Part shown: positions 45,237-53,932 of the stretch, one piece after another
Layout: every line of letters begins with the position of its first letter
Position numbering within the stretch: position 1 is the stretch's first letter
NCBI GenBank assembly: GCA_022844105.1
Contig: JALHMJ010000003.1
Location: 17,887-81,886 of the forward strand
Reading direction: 5' to 3'
Origin: Hyphomicrobium sp.
GTDB lineage: Bacteria > Pseudomonadota > Alphaproteobacteria > Rhizobiales > Hyphomicrobiaceae
DNA: 64,000 bases
Notes under the pieces: generated by a model
What the model saw: only the letters and a program-made list of their open reading frames with translations
Told to the model about the DNA's origin: nothing
Database searches by the model: none
Program-made: the position numbers and the translations under genes

Positions 45237-45773
45237 ATGATCGCTATTCGCTCTGTCGCATCTGCTGCTTGCCTAGCCGTTGGTCTGGCGTTCACGGGGC
45301 CAGCCGCTGCTGATTTCGACCCGCCGGTGAAGAAAAAAGTCGATTGCACCAAGCCCGAGAACAAGGACCGGGCCGCCTGCAAGCCCAAGCATGGCGCGGC
45401 CAGTGACGACGAAATTTATAACGCCGGGTACTGGATGGCACGCCAGGGTCAGTATTCCGAGGCGCTGGCCGTATTCAAAATGGCCGCAGACCAGAACGAT
45501 CCCCGCATTCTGACCGGCATCGGCTTCTCCACCCGTAAACTCGGCAACGTCGATGCGGCATTCGTCTATTACAGCCGGGCCCTCGATCGCGATCCGAACC
45601 TCGTCCTGACTCGGGCGTATCTCGGCGAAGCCTATATCCAGAAAGGCGACATTGCGTCGGCCGAGGGCCAATTGCGCGAGATCGCCGCCCGCTGTGGCAC
45701 CGCTTGCGAGGCTTATGCGCAGCTGTCGCAGAACATCGCCATGTACAAGGCGGCCGGTACGGTCAAGGGGTGA
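45237..45773 (+). CDS. Secreted TPR protein (first of a tandem pair)
   Basis: 178 aa with a signal peptide (MIAIRSVASAACLAVGLAFTGPAAA, cut after AAA). The mature protein has a Lys/Cys-rich linker (KKKVDCTKPENKDRAAC) and about three TPR helices pairs (NAGYWMARQGQYSEALAVFKMA, GFSTRKLGNVDAAFVYYSRAL, RAYLGEAYIQKGDIASAEGQL) and ends with a Cys pair region. GGAG lies 9 nt upstream of ATG 45237. It is 44-50% like its neighbour by eye and lies 123 bp upstream of it. Probably a periplasmic scaffold; partner unknown. Confidence 0.75.
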   Translation: MIAIRSVASAACLAVGLAFTGPAAADFDPPVKKKVDCTKPENKDRAACKPKHGAASDDEIYNAGYWMARQGQYSEALAVFKMAADQNDPRILTGIGFSTRKLGNVDAAFVYYSRALDRDPNLVLTRAYLGEAYIQKGDIASAEGQLREIAARCGTACEAYAQLSQNIAMYKAAGTVKG

Positions 45774-45896
45774 TTGCGTCGATTGATCGTCTGCCAATTG
45801 CGGCAAAGCACCCCTTGGCTCGGCATCACGGCTGAGGCACAGTCGGCCCCGGAAAGACCCGGGGTCAACTGGCCGTGCGGGCATGGGAGACGCCAG

Positions 45897-46442
45897 ATGC
45901 TATCGACGAATTGGGTGCGCGGTCTGGCCGGTGCCGTACTCGCAGTGAACCTCTCTACAGCGGCTGTCGCCGATGACCGCACCTTTTCCAAGGATGTCGG
46001 ACCGGCGAACGCGGGCTGTGACGTTGAAAGCAAGGGCGCGCCGGCATGGCAGGCCTGTGTCGGCGCCGCTCGCTCGGACATGTCCGACGACGAACTCTTT
46101 TATGCCGGCTATTGGCTCGCTAAAAACGGCCGCTACGCCGAGGCGCTCACGTACCTCAACTTGTCGCGAACGCGCGACGCCCGCGTCCTCACGTACGTCG
46201 GCTTCGCCACGCGCAAGCTGGGGGACGTCGACAAGGCGCTGCCGTTCTACGCAGCAGCACTTGCCCAGAACCCCAACTTCGTTGTTGCCCGCGCCTACCT
46301 CGGCGAAGCCTACCTGATCAAAAAAGAACCGGATCGGGCCAAAGCCGAACTCGCGGAGATCGCGACGCGCTGCGGGACCAACTGTGCCGCCTACGTCGAT
46401 CTCGACCGTCACATCGCGGCCTATTTAACGGCCAAGGGGTGA
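45897..46442 (+). CDS. Secreted TPR protein (second of a tandem pair)
   Basis: 181 aa with a signal peptide (about residues 1-26, ending AAVA) and the same TPR core as the preceding gene: YAGYWLAKNGRYAEALTYL, GFATRKLGDVDKALPFYAAAL, RAYLGEAYLIKKEPDRA and a shared EIATRCGTNCAAY end. GGGAGA precedes ATG 45897; the upstream open frame to 45774 is not supported. The two genes are clearly paralogues from a local duplication. A FucP-type transporter gene follows after 37 bp. Confidence 0.75.
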   Translation: MLSTNWVRGLAGAVLAVNLSTAAVADDRTFSKDVGPANAGCDVESKGAPAWQACVGAARSDMSDDELFYAGYWLAKNGRYAEALTYLNLSRTRDARVLTYVGFATRKLGDVDKALPFYAAALAQNPNFVVARAYLGEAYLIKKEPDRAKAELAEIATRCGTNCAAYVDLDRHIAAYLTAKG

Positions 46443-46479
46443 GGCCGCGATTGTCGGACGGGATGAAGCGACACACGGT

Positions 46480-47778
46480 ATGAGCCCGTCCACATCCGCC
46501 GAAACTGAGGCGAGTTCCCTCGGGCCGATGGTCACGATCGGTGTTTTGTTTTTCATTTTTGGCTTCGTCACGTGGCTGAACGGCCCGTTGATCACGTTCG
46601 TCAAACTGGCTTTCAGCTTGGACGATATCAACGCGTTCCTCGTGCCGATGGCGTTCTATTTGTCCTATTTCTTTCTCGCGCTGCCATCGTCTGCGGTTCT
46701 CCGTGCAACGGGCATGAAGCGCGGCATGGCGCTTGGCCTCTTCGTCATGGCGATCGGCGCGGCGCTGTTTGGCCACTACACGACCGCACGAATCTATACG
46801 GGCGCTTTGGCAGGGCTCTTTGTCATCGGCACGGGGCTTGCCCTTTTACAGACCGCCGCCAATCCTTACGTCAGCATACTGGGCCCGATCGGTAGCGCCG
46901 CCCGGCGCATCGCCATCATGGGGATCTGCAATAAATTCGCCGGTCTTCTCGCTCCACTTGTATTCGGCGCACTCGTACTGCACGGCCTCGATGATTTTGC
47001 CGCCCGTGTTGAAGCCGCGCCGACGCCTGAAGCCCGCGCCGTTCTCCTCGATGCCTTTGCCGCGACGGTCTGTGCGCCATATATGGCGATGGCCGTTTTG
47101 CTTGCACTGCTCGGCGTGACAATCCTGCGCTCGCGTCTGCCCGATCTCGCGTCGGCGACGGTCAATGCGAACGATAGCGGGCACGAAAAAAGCCTTCTCG
47201 CACAGCCGCACTTATGGCTCGGCGTGATTAGCATCTTTGTCTACGTCGGCGTTGAGGTCATGGCCGCCGACGCGATCGGAGTTTACGGCCAGGGCTTCGG
47301 CCTGCCGCTCGATAGCGTGCGCTTGTTCACATCCTATACCTTGGCGGCGATGCTCGCCGGTTACATCACCGGCCTCTTGCTCATTCCAAATTATGTGTCG
47401 CAGGAACGCTATCTCGCCATCTCCGCTGCACTCGGTGTCGCCCTTTGTCTCGGCGCGTACGCGACGAGCGGCATTATTTCCGTCGCCTTCATCGCCGCGC
47501 TGGGCTTTGCCAACGCCATGATGTGGCCGGCGATCTTTCCGCTCGCCATCCACGGTCTGGGCGCCAAAACCGAAACCGGGTCCGCGCTCCTGATCATGGC
47601 CGTTGTCGGCGGTGCCATCATGCCGTGGCTGTTCGCGGTCCTGAAAAGCCAGATTGACTTTCAACTCGCCTATGCCGTGCTCGCGATCCCAAGCTACCTC
47701 TTTCTGCTGCATTTTGGCCTCAGCGGCCACCGCGTTGCGAGCGCCCCGAAACGTGCGCACAACAGCAAATTGGGATAA
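46480..47778 (+). CDS. MFS sugar transporter, FucP/GluP (glucose/galactose) family
   Basis: 432-aa inner-membrane protein with about 12 hydrophobic segments. The opening FFIFGFVTWLNGPLITFVKLAF and the LALLQTAANPYVSILGP motif are characteristic of the FucP-like proton/sugar symporters (fucose, glucose, galactose, N-acetylglucosamine). The sugar cannot be told from sequence. It is followed after 26 bp by a TetR regulator on the same strand, which may control it. Confidence 0.82.
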   Translation: MSPSTSAETEASSLGPMVTIGVLFFIFGFVTWLNGPLITFVKLAFSLDDINAFLVPMAFYLSYFFLALPSSAVLRATGMKRGMALGLFVMAIGAALFGHYTTARIYTGALAGLFVIGTGLALLQTAANPYVSILGPIGSAARRIAIMGICNKFAGLLAPLVFGALVLHGLDDFAARVEAAPTPEARAVLLDAFAATVCAPYMAMAVLLALLGVTILRSRLPDLASATVNANDSGHEKSLLAQPHLWLGVISIFVYVGVEVMAADAIGVYGQGFGLPLDSVRLFTSYTLAAMLAGYITGLLLIPNYVSQERYLAISAALGVALCLGAYATSGIISVAFIAALGFANAMMWPAIFPLAIHGLGAKTETGSALLIMAVVGGAIMPWLFAVLKSQIDFQLAYAVLAIPSYLFLLHFGLSGHRVASAPKRAHNSKLG

Positions 47779-47804
47779 AACCCGCCCATGATGCGGATCC
47801 CGAC

Positions 47805-48446
47805 ATGACCTGGGGCAAGAGCGACGAGACCGGCGCCAAACGCGGCTACCATCACGGCAACCTGCGGGAAGCCCTGATCAAGGCTGCGCTCGACCTCATT
47901 ACCGAGAAGGGTCCGGCCGGTTTCACGTTCGCCGAAGCGGCCCGCGCCGCCGGCGTATCCCCAGCCGCTCCCTACCGTCATTTCCGCGACCGCGATGCAC
48001 TGCTTGCCGACATCGCCCGCCAAGGCTTCCAGGCATTTGCCCGGGCGCTTGAAAGTGCATGGGGCGCCGGCAAACCCAACGTCCGCGTCGCTTTCGAGCG
48101 CGTCGGTCGCGCCTACCTGCATTTCGCGCGCACGGAGCCGGCGTATTTCGCCGCCATGTTCGAGAGCGGCCTTTGCGGTGCCGACTACCCCGAAATGGCC
48201 CTCGAAGGGGAGCGCGCCTTCGCCATCCTGCGCACCGCGTGCGATGCGATCCTTGAAACTATGCCCAAGGATAAGCGCCCCCCTGCCATGATGATGGCCC
48301 TGCACATCTGGTCGCTGTCGCACGGCATCGCGGCGCTGTTCGCTCGCGGCGACCGCTCCCGACGGCCGATCCCCATGACTCCCGAAGACCTCCTCGAAGC
48401 CGCCACCCTCATCTACCTCGATGGTTTGGGCGTCCCGGCGAAATAA
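47805..48446 (+). CDS. TetR/AcrR family transcriptional regulator with WHG-type ligand domain
   Basis: 213 aa. The N-terminal helix-turn-helix is HHGNLREALIKAALDLI followed by GFTFAEAARAAGVSPAAPYRHFRDRDALL. The C-terminal domain contains the segment AILRTACDAILE and HIWSLSHGIAALFA, which fits the TetR C-terminal WHG family. It probably represses a nearby gene; the FucP-type transporter immediately upstream or its own transcript are candidates, but no palindrome decides this. Confidence 0.85.
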   Translation: MTWGKSDETGAKRGYHHGNLREALIKAALDLITEKGPAGFTFAEAARAAGVSPAAPYRHFRDRDALLADIARQGFQAFARALESAWGAGKPNVRVAFERVGRAYLHFARTEPAYFAAMFESGLCGADYPEMALEGERAFAILRTACDAILETMPKDKRPPAMMMALHIWSLSHGIAALFARGDRSRRPIPMTPEDLLEAATLIYLDGLGVPAK

Positions 48447-48488
48447 GGCCGGGAGAGCGACAATGATTCTATTGATATCTACCAATCA

Positions 48489-48526
48489 CCATCCATATAC
48501 CATCCATACGGATGGCAACGGGATGG
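48489..48526 (+). promoter_or_regulatory. Four-site helically phased operator ahead of the RHH regulator
   Basis: CCATCC occurs at 48489-48494 and 48500-48505 and its complement GGATGG at 48510-48515 and 48521-48526. Spacings between centres are 11, 10 and 11 bp, so all four boxes face the same side of the helix. The outer boxes extend to a perfect 10-bp inverted repeat (ATCACCATCC at 48485-48494, GGATGGTGAT at 48521-48530). The last box is also the only Shine-Dalgarno-like sequence before ATG 48536. This is what an autoregulatory site for cooperatively binding ribbon-helix-helix dimers should look like. Confidence 0.8.
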
Positions 48527-48535
48527 TGATTTCGG

Positions 48536-48943
48536 ATGACTGACGTGCTGCGGTCGCGGCCAGATACAGAAAAAATCTCGATGAATCTGGGATTTGTGGA
48601 CCTCGGGCACATCGATCTCCTGGTCCAGGATGGGTTCTATTCCAATCGAACGGATTTCATCCGTACCGCTATCCGCAACCAACTCGATCGCCATTCCGAC
48701 GTCGTGAAAAAAAGTATCGGGCGCCAGTCACTGGAGTTGGGGCTGCGCCGTTACACCCGGGCGGAACTGGAGGCCGCGCGCGACGCCGGCACCATGCTCG
48801 ACATCAACGTACTGGGACTTGTCACGATCGCGGCGGATGTCACCGCCGCGCTTGCCCGCGACACGATCGCGTCCGTGTCGGTGCTGGGTGCCTTCCACGC
48901 CAGCCCCGAGATCAAAGACGCTCTTGCCGACCGAATGCACTAA
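48536..48943 (+). CDS. CopG-type ribbon-helix-helix transcriptional regulator
   Basis: 135 aa. The segment KISMNLGFVDLGHIDLLVQD then GFYSNRTDFIRTAIRNQLDRH (about residues 13-55) has the beta strand, helix, turn and helix of the ribbon-helix-helix fold. The C-terminal 75 residues form a second, ferredoxin-like or oligomerising part (MLDINVLGLVTIAADVT, VSVLGAFHASPEIKDAL). It is followed after 54 bp by a PHB-depolymerase-type esterase, so it most likely controls that gene and itself through the phased boxes overlapping its own start. Confidence 0.82.
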   Translation: MTDVLRSRPDTEKISMNLGFVDLGHIDLLVQDGFYSNRTDFIRTAIRNQLDRHSDVVKKSIGRQSLELGLRRYTRAELEAARDAGTMLDINVLGLVTIAADVTAALARDTIASVSVLGAFHASPEIKDALADRMH

Positions 48944-48997
48944 CGGCGACGAACGCGATCGAGGACGGCCACTTGTGCAAATTAAGGATCATGCAGA

Positions 48998-50200
48998 ATG
49001 AAGTCGACCCCACCGGAAATGCTGGAAGCGACCCGCCTCACGCGTGAAGGCCGTCTCAGCGAGGCGATGTCGTTGATCCGGAAGTTGTTGGGCTCAGACG
49101 GTCACGCGCCATCTCATGCGCGCGAGCCCGGTGCCGCTGTGGCGCCGCCGGTCCTTGATCTTGTGGCGCAAGAAGTCGTGACTGAGACGTCGCAAACAAA
49201 GCCGCATGGTGCCGAGGCTCATGCATCGACGATCGGCTTGAAGTCGACAGTAAAGAAAACGCCACTTTTCGATTTCACGCAAAACGCTGCAGTCAGCCGC
49301 ACGTCGAAGCCGTCGGCCGTCTCGGATGTGGCGCCCACCTGCGGCACGTTCGTGACCGAGACTTTCAGCAACGCCGCCGGGACACGCACCTATAAGCTCT
49401 ACACTCCGCGTGATGCCGCGCACGGCCCGCGTCCGCTTATCGTCATGCTGCATGGCTGCTCACAATCGGCCGATGATTTCGCAGCCGGTACCCGCATGAA
49501 TTCCGCCGCCGAAGAGCACACCTGCTTTGTTGCCTACCCGGAGCAAATCTCGGCAGCCAACGTCTCAAAATGCTGGAACTGGTTTCAAACCGGCCATCAA
49601 ACGCGTGACCAAGGTGAGCCGTCTATTATCGCCGGCATCGCGGCGGACATCATGAGCAAACACAACATCGATCCGCGGCGCGTTTATGTCGCCGGACTTT
49701 CGGCTGGCGGCGCTGCGGCGGCCGTTGTCGCGCACGCCTATCCTGATGTGTTCGCGGCTCTTGGAGTTCATTCTGGCTTGGCTTGTGGGGTAGCCCGGGA
49801 CTTACCCTCAGCGATGACCGCGATGCAGGGCCGGCATGCACCCTACACTCCCGGCCAGCAGCACCTGATACCGACGATTGTGTTTCACGGTGATCAGGAC
49901 AGAACGGTACATCCACGAAACGGCGCCGAGATCGTGAAAGGTGCCGCTGGCGGAATAGCATTCGAACCAGAGGTCGAGCACGGCACGGTGCCCCAGGGAC
50001 GTCGTTACTCGCGCTCCATTCAACGGGATCGCTCAGGTAAGGAGATCATCGAGGATTGGGTCATCGACGGCGCTGGGCACGCGTGGTCTGGCGGCAGCAC
50101 AGCTGGATCTTTCACCGACCCGCTGGGTCCCGACGCGACGAAGGAAATGCTGCGCTTTTTTCTCGTCCACGAACGAAGCGACCGATTCACCCAGCAGTGA
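48998..50200 (+). CDS. PHB depolymerase family esterase
   Basis: 400-aa alpha/beta hydrolase of the short-chain polyhydroxyalkanoate depolymerase/feruloyl-esterase-like family. The N-terminal 110 residues are a helical and low-complexity extension without signal peptide. The hydrolase domain has the oxyanion loop MLHGCSQS, the nucleophile Ser235 in GLSAGG, the acid in FHGDQDRTV and the His in DGAGHAWSGG. Without a signal peptide it may act on intracellular polymer or oligomers; this is inference. The preceding RHH gene with its phased operator suggests joint regulation. Confidence 0.82.
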   Translation: MKSTPPEMLEATRLTREGRLSEAMSLIRKLLGSDGHAPSHAREPGAAVAPPVLDLVAQEVVTETSQTKPHGAEAHASTIGLKSTVKKTPLFDFTQNAAVSRTSKPSAVSDVAPTCGTFVTETFSNAAGTRTYKLYTPRDAAHGPRPLIVMLHGCSQSADDFAAGTRMNSAAEEHTCFVAYPEQISAANVSKCWNWFQTGHQTRDQGEPSIIAGIAADIMSKHNIDPRRVYVAGLSAGGAAAAVVAHAYPDVFAALGVHSGLACGVARDLPSAMTAMQGRHAPYTPGQQHLIPTIVFHGDQDRTVHPRNGAEIVKGAAGGIAFEPEVEHGTVPQGRRYSRSIQRDRSGKEIIEDWVIDGAGHAWSGGSTAGSFTDPLGPDATKEMLRFFLVHERSDRFTQQ

Positions 50201-50361
50201 AACCGCGGCCTGACCGGCGGCTGCCATTTGCCCACCCGCCAGAGCCAGTCACTCCAAAATTTCAGCGCCATCCTCTTGACAGAGCGCCATCCGCGATCCA
50301 CATATGTTAATGTAATGAACATTCACATCGGGTGTGACGGCAGAAAAGGAGTGTGGGTGCA

Positions 50362-50799
50362 ATGGATGAGATGGTCATGAAACTCGACCAATGGGGCCGG
50401 CCGGCGTGGCTAGGCCTGATGGTTATCAGTTTCATCCTGGTCTGGCCCGTCGGGCTGGCGGTTTTGGCTTTTCTTCTTTGGAGCGGACGTATGGGATGCG
50501 GATCACAAGTCAACAAGGGCCGCTGGCCGTCGCGCTGGGCCGATAAGATGGAACGCACGGCTTCGGCCTGGAGCAATGAGGTCCGCACAGGACTCGGCGG
50601 CTCCAGCGGCAACCGGGCTTTCGATGAGTATCGCGAAGCAACGCTGCGCCGTCTTGAAGACGAACAGCGCGAGTTCCGCGACTTTCTCGACAACTTGCGT
50701 CATGCCAAGGACCGGGCCGAGTTCGATCAATTTATGACCAGCCGCAAAACTGGCCCCTCTGCCAGCGGCACCACCGGCGGTACACCGGAAGCTGCCTGA
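50362..50799 (+). CDS. DUF2852-like membrane protein
   Basis: 145 aa with one long membrane segment (about residues 12-38; WLGLMVISFILVWPVGLAVLAFLLWSG in part), then an acidic/basic coiled region ending FDEYREATLRRLEDEQREF. This layout and the phrase RLEDEQREFRDFLDNLR match the DUF2852 proteins common in alphaproteobacteria; function unknown. ATG 50362 lies 10 nt after AAGGAG; GTG 50353 is too close to that site. A terminator follows directly. Confidence 0.75.
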   Translation: MDEMVMKLDQWGRPAWLGLMVISFILVWPVGLAVLAFLLWSGRMGCGSQVNKGRWPSRWADKMERTASAWSNEVRTGLGGSSGNRAFDEYREATLRRLEDEQREFRDFLDNLRHAKDRAEFDQFMTSRKTGPSASGTTGGTPEAA

Positions 50800-50820
50800 T
50801 AACTTTTCGATCGAGTGAGA

Positions 50821-50849
50821 AGGGCTCGCCCCCGCGGCGGGCCCTTTTT
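50821..50849 (+). terminator. Intrinsic terminator after the DUF2852-like gene
   Basis: AGGGCTCGCC (50821-50830) and GGCGGGCCCT (50836-50845) form a 10-bp stem with one G-T pair and a 5-base loop, followed by TTTTT. Confidence 0.85.
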
Positions 50850-50910
50850 CGTGTGGCCGCGCGTCGCGCTGGTGCCCTCCGTCATGGAATAGCGCTATCA
50901 TCGGCGCAGC

Positions 50911-51753
50911 ATGACTGACGAAGCCAAAACCACCTCGCAACGCCGCCACCCCGACCTGCGCCACATCACCGGGCCGTTCGACATCATCGGCGATGTTCAC
51001 GGCTGCGTCGATGAACTGCTGCATTTGTTACACGAATTGGGCTATGAAGCTCGCCTCTACGGCGTAGGCGAAGGCCGGCGCGCGCATGTCAAATCGCCCG
51101 CGGGTCGCCACGCCGTGTTCGTCGGCGATCTCGTTGACCGGGGGCCATCATCGCCCGATGTCTTGCGCATCGTGCTCGCTCTCGTCGCGGAGGGCCAAGC
51201 CTTGTGCGTCCCCGGCAATCACGACGTAAAATTCGTGCGTTGGCTCGCAGGCCGCAACGTCAAGCTGAACCACGGATTGGATCGCACGGCTGCTCAATTT
51301 GAAGCGGAAACGCCTGCATTTCGCGCCCACGTCGGCACGTTCCTGGAAAAACTCCCGATCCACCTCTGGCTCGACGGCGGCGCTTTGGCTATCGCGCATG
51401 CCGGCCTGAAAGAGGAGATGATCGGGCACGACACCGACAATATCCGCTCGTTTTGCCTCTACGGTGAAACATCCGGCGAGCAGGACGAATTCGGATTACC
51501 TGTGCGCTACCACTGGGCGGCCGAATATCGTGGCCAGACCGCGGTGGTCTATGGCCACACGCCGGTCCCGCAAGCCGAATGGGTCAACGACACACTGTGC
51601 GTTGATACAGGCTGCTGCTTCGGCGGCAAGCTGACGGCGATGCGCTGGCCCGAACGTGAAATCGTTTTCGTACCAGCGCGGAAAATTTACGCCGAGAGCC
51701 GCCGTCCTTTCGGCCACCCACCCGTGCGGCCGCTCGCGGTACCCGAATCGTAG
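50911..51753 (+). CDS. Calcineurin-type metallophosphatase (PrpE/ApaH-like)
   Basis: 280 aa with the full set of metal-binding motifs: FDIIGDVHGCVDE (about residue 23), VFVGDLVDRGP, VPGNHDVKFVRWL, IAHAGLKEE and VVYGHTPV. The order and the GDVHGC form match the symmetric dinucleotide hydrolase PrpE and the PNKP-type phosphatase domain group. Natural substrate is not clear. It is convergent with the caspase-like gene, with only 3 bp between the stops. Confidence 0.82.
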   Translation: MTDEAKTTSQRRHPDLRHITGPFDIIGDVHGCVDELLHLLHELGYEARLYGVGEGRRAHVKSPAGRHAVFVGDLVDRGPSSPDVLRIVLALVAEGQALCVPGNHDVKFVRWLAGRNVKLNHGLDRTAAQFEAETPAFRAHVGTFLEKLPIHLWLDGGALAIAHAGLKEEMIGHDTDNIRSFCLYGETSGEQDEFGLPVRYHWAAEYRGQTAVVYGHTPVPQAEWVNDTLCVDTGCCFGGKLTAMRWPEREIVFVPARKIYAESRRPFGHPPVRPLAVPES

Positions 51754-51756
51754 CAA

Positions 51757-52872
51757 TTACTTCGCCTCGCCGTTGGCCGCTGTAACGCCCAATTCCTTTT
51801 CCAGCCGTTCCATCTCGGTCTTTAGTTCCGCAATGTCTCGTCCACGCGCGACAATGCCAAAGTGAAGTTCAGCGATTTCTCTCGACGCATCTCCGAGCGC
51901 AATCGGATCCGAAATTTCCATCTTTTTACGCGACAGCGCATGCACTTTCTGCCAATCGCGCTGTGTCTCTTTTTCCATCTGCTTGATGCGTTGGCGCAAC
52001 TGGGTGAGTGCGGCCTGCGACGCGGACCGCGCCCGCGTGTCGATTTGCGATTCCAGTTCTTTGACGCGGCCCTGCAACGCACTCGTATCGGCCGGCTTCG
52101 CGCTGGGATCAAAGAAGAAGTCGCCGGTCAACGACGAGTGATCCCAGGGCACCTGCTGCCCCTTCGTCGCTGCGATCACGTCCTTGCGCACATCGATCAT
52201 GACCGAGGTTAGGTTTTTGCCCGGTTCCGTGATCCGTTTGACCAGTGCCTCCGTGAAAGGCGAATTCTTGCCGCTCCCGTCGAGCGCGACGTTGCCAGGT
52301 TGCGTCGAGTAGGAAATGAACGTGCCGACGCCGGCGTCGACTTGGGCAAGCCCTTTGCCGATGCTGGCCGATCGCGTGCCCATGGTTCGCGCAAGACTGC
52401 GCGAGAGTGGATTGTCGCGACAGGCATCGAGGAAGACGATGTTGGTCTTGTCCTCGCGGCCGAGCTCCATCTGTTTCAATACAAAATCAAGCCGCACCGC
52501 CTCGAATTCGAGGTCGCGCTCCTTCGCCAGTTTGGCATCGATCGGCACCAGATAATTTTGCCCCGCGATCTGTAAGCCATGCCCGGCATAAAAGAAAATC
52601 GCCACGTCCGCACCGTCGAGGGCGTCGGCAAATTCCCGCAGGATTTTGTCGGTGTCCGCCTTCGTCGTGTCGACCCCAAGCGAAACGACGAAATCGAGGT
52701 CTTGCAATCTCTTTGCCATGTCGGTCGCATCGTTGACCGGATTGGGTAAGGCCGGCGCATGCGTATAAGCCGAATTGCCGATTATGAGGGCCACCCGCTT
52801 GGCGGCCAGTGCAGGGCTCTGCGAGAACAGTGCGAACGCAATCACAAGACTAAGACGCAGCAACGCAACCAT
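51757..52872 (-). CDS. Secreted caspase-like (C14) protease with C-terminal coiled coil
   Basis: 371 aa. Signal peptide (about residues 1-24, ending ALAA), then a p20-like caspase domain: RVALIIGNSAY, catalytic His98 in FFYAGHGLQ and Cys151 in VFLDACRDNP, both intact. A p10-like region with WDHSSLTGDFFF closes the domain near residue 265. Residues about 275-345 form a heptad-rich coiled coil (LESQIDTRARS, LRQRIKQMEKETQ). The signal peptide and coil suggest a periplasmic oligomeric protease rather than a cytoplasmic death effector. ATG 52872 has AGGGGGA upstream. Confidence 0.85.
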   Translation of the reverse strand: MVALLRLSLVIAFALFSQSPALAAKRVALIIGNSAYTHAPALPNPVNDATDMAKRLQDLDFVVSLGVDTTKADTDKILREFADALDGADVAIFFYAGHGLQIAGQNYLVPIDAKLAKERDLEFEAVRLDFVLKQMELGREDKTNIVFLDACRDNPLSRSLARTMGTRSASIGKGLAQVDAGVGTFISYSTQPGNVALDGSGKNSPFTEALVKRITEPGKNLTSVMIDVRKDVIAATKGQQVPWDHSSLTGDFFFDPSAKPADTSALQGRVKELESQIDTRARSASQAALTQLRQRIKQMEKETQRDWQKVHALSRKKMEISDPIALGDASREIAELHFGIVARGRDIAELKTEMERLEKELGVTAANGEAK

Positions 52873-52944
52873 CTCGTTCCCCCTCGGTCGACCAACGCAT
52901 AGATTGCCTGCGATTGAGACCAAAAGGGGGAAGGCACTGCGTTT

Positions 52945-53922
52945 CTAGAGTTCGTAAACGATGGCCCCACCCGTCAGACCCGCTCCGGCCGCGCAAAAGA
53001 GCAGCTTATCTCCACTGCGCAGATTAGACTCGCCGGCCCGCAAAGACAGCGTGAAAGGGATCGTGGCCGCCGAACTGTTTCCGTACTCGGCGACACTCGA
53101 AAGCAGCCGATCGTTGCTGAGGCCGAGCTTCTTTTGGACCGCGGCGATGATCCGCTGATTGGCCTGATGGGGAATACAAACGCGAATGTCGGCAAGCGAA
53201 AGCCCCGCTCCGACCAACGCCTTTTCGCTGGTTTCCGTCATCATCTCGACGGCTTTTGCAAAAACCATGCGGCCGTCGCTGATCTGCATGAGGGTTTCCG
53301 ACGGGTCAATTTCAGCGGAAAACGGCCGCCGGCTTCCGCCGGCTGATATTTTTATAAGATCGTACGCCGATCCGTCGCTCGCCAGTTCGAGCCCGCGAAT
53401 ACCCGATGTCTTGCGCTCGTCGGGCGCGACGAGCGCTGCCCCGGCCGCGTCGGCGAACAAGATAACGCTCGACCGCTCGGCAGGATTGGTTCGTCGCGAA
53501 AGGATATTGGCAGCAATGACAAGTACTGGCTTTTTATGCAGCCGCGCAAAACCGTCGGCGTACGCGAGCGCGTGCAGAAAGCCGCCGCACGCTCCGGCCA
53601 TGTCGATCCCGCCAGCACCCGTCAGCCCGAGACGATACGCAACGAGCGGAGCGCTAGGTGGCAGCAGATGGTCCGGCGTCGATGTCGCAAGAATGACAAG
53701 CCCGATGCGCGCCCGGTCGAAGCCGACGCGCGATAGGGCCATCTCCCCGGCCCTGATTGCCATATCCGAAAGCGCTTCATCAGGCTCGGCATAGCGCCGC
53801 TCCCGAATACCCGTGCGGCGCAGGATCCACCCATCTTCCAGGCCGAGACGAGCCTCGATCTCCGCGTTGCCGACGCGGCGCTCGGGCGCATAGTGGCCGG
53901 TGGCAAGAATGGTCGAACCCAT
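52945..53922 (-). CDS. bioZ: BioZ: KAS III-like enzyme starting pimelate synthesis for biotin
   Basis: 325-aa FabH-fold condensing enzyme. The catalytic triad is Cys112 (MAGACGGFLHA), His252 (PHQANQRI) and Asn282 (EYGNSSAA). Its place at the end of bioBFDA identifies it as BioZ, which in Mesorhizobium, Agrobacterium and relatives condenses glutaryl-CoA or glutaryl-ACP with malonyl-ACP to begin the pimeloyl chain in place of BioC/BioH. By sequence alone FabH is the alternative. ATG 53922 lies 10 bp after the bioA stop; an open frame to 53979 overlaps bioA and is not needed. Confidence 0.88.
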   Translation of the reverse strand: MGSTILATGHYAPERRVGNAEIEARLGLEDGWILRRTGIRERRYAEPDEALSDMAIRAGEMALSRVGFDRARIGLVILATSTPDHLLPPSAPLVAYRLGLTGAGGIDMAGACGGFLHALAYADGFARLHKKPVLVIAANILSRRTNPAERSSVILFADAAGAALVAPDERKTSGIRGLELASDGSAYDLIKISAGGSRRPFSAEIDPSETLMQISDGRMVFAKAVEMMTETSEKALVGAGLSLADIRVCIPHQANQRIIAAVQKKLGLSNDRLLSSVAEYGNSSAATIPFTLSLRAGESNLRSGDKLLFCAAGAGLTGGAIVYEL

Positions 53923-53932
53923 TGGCGGACTT

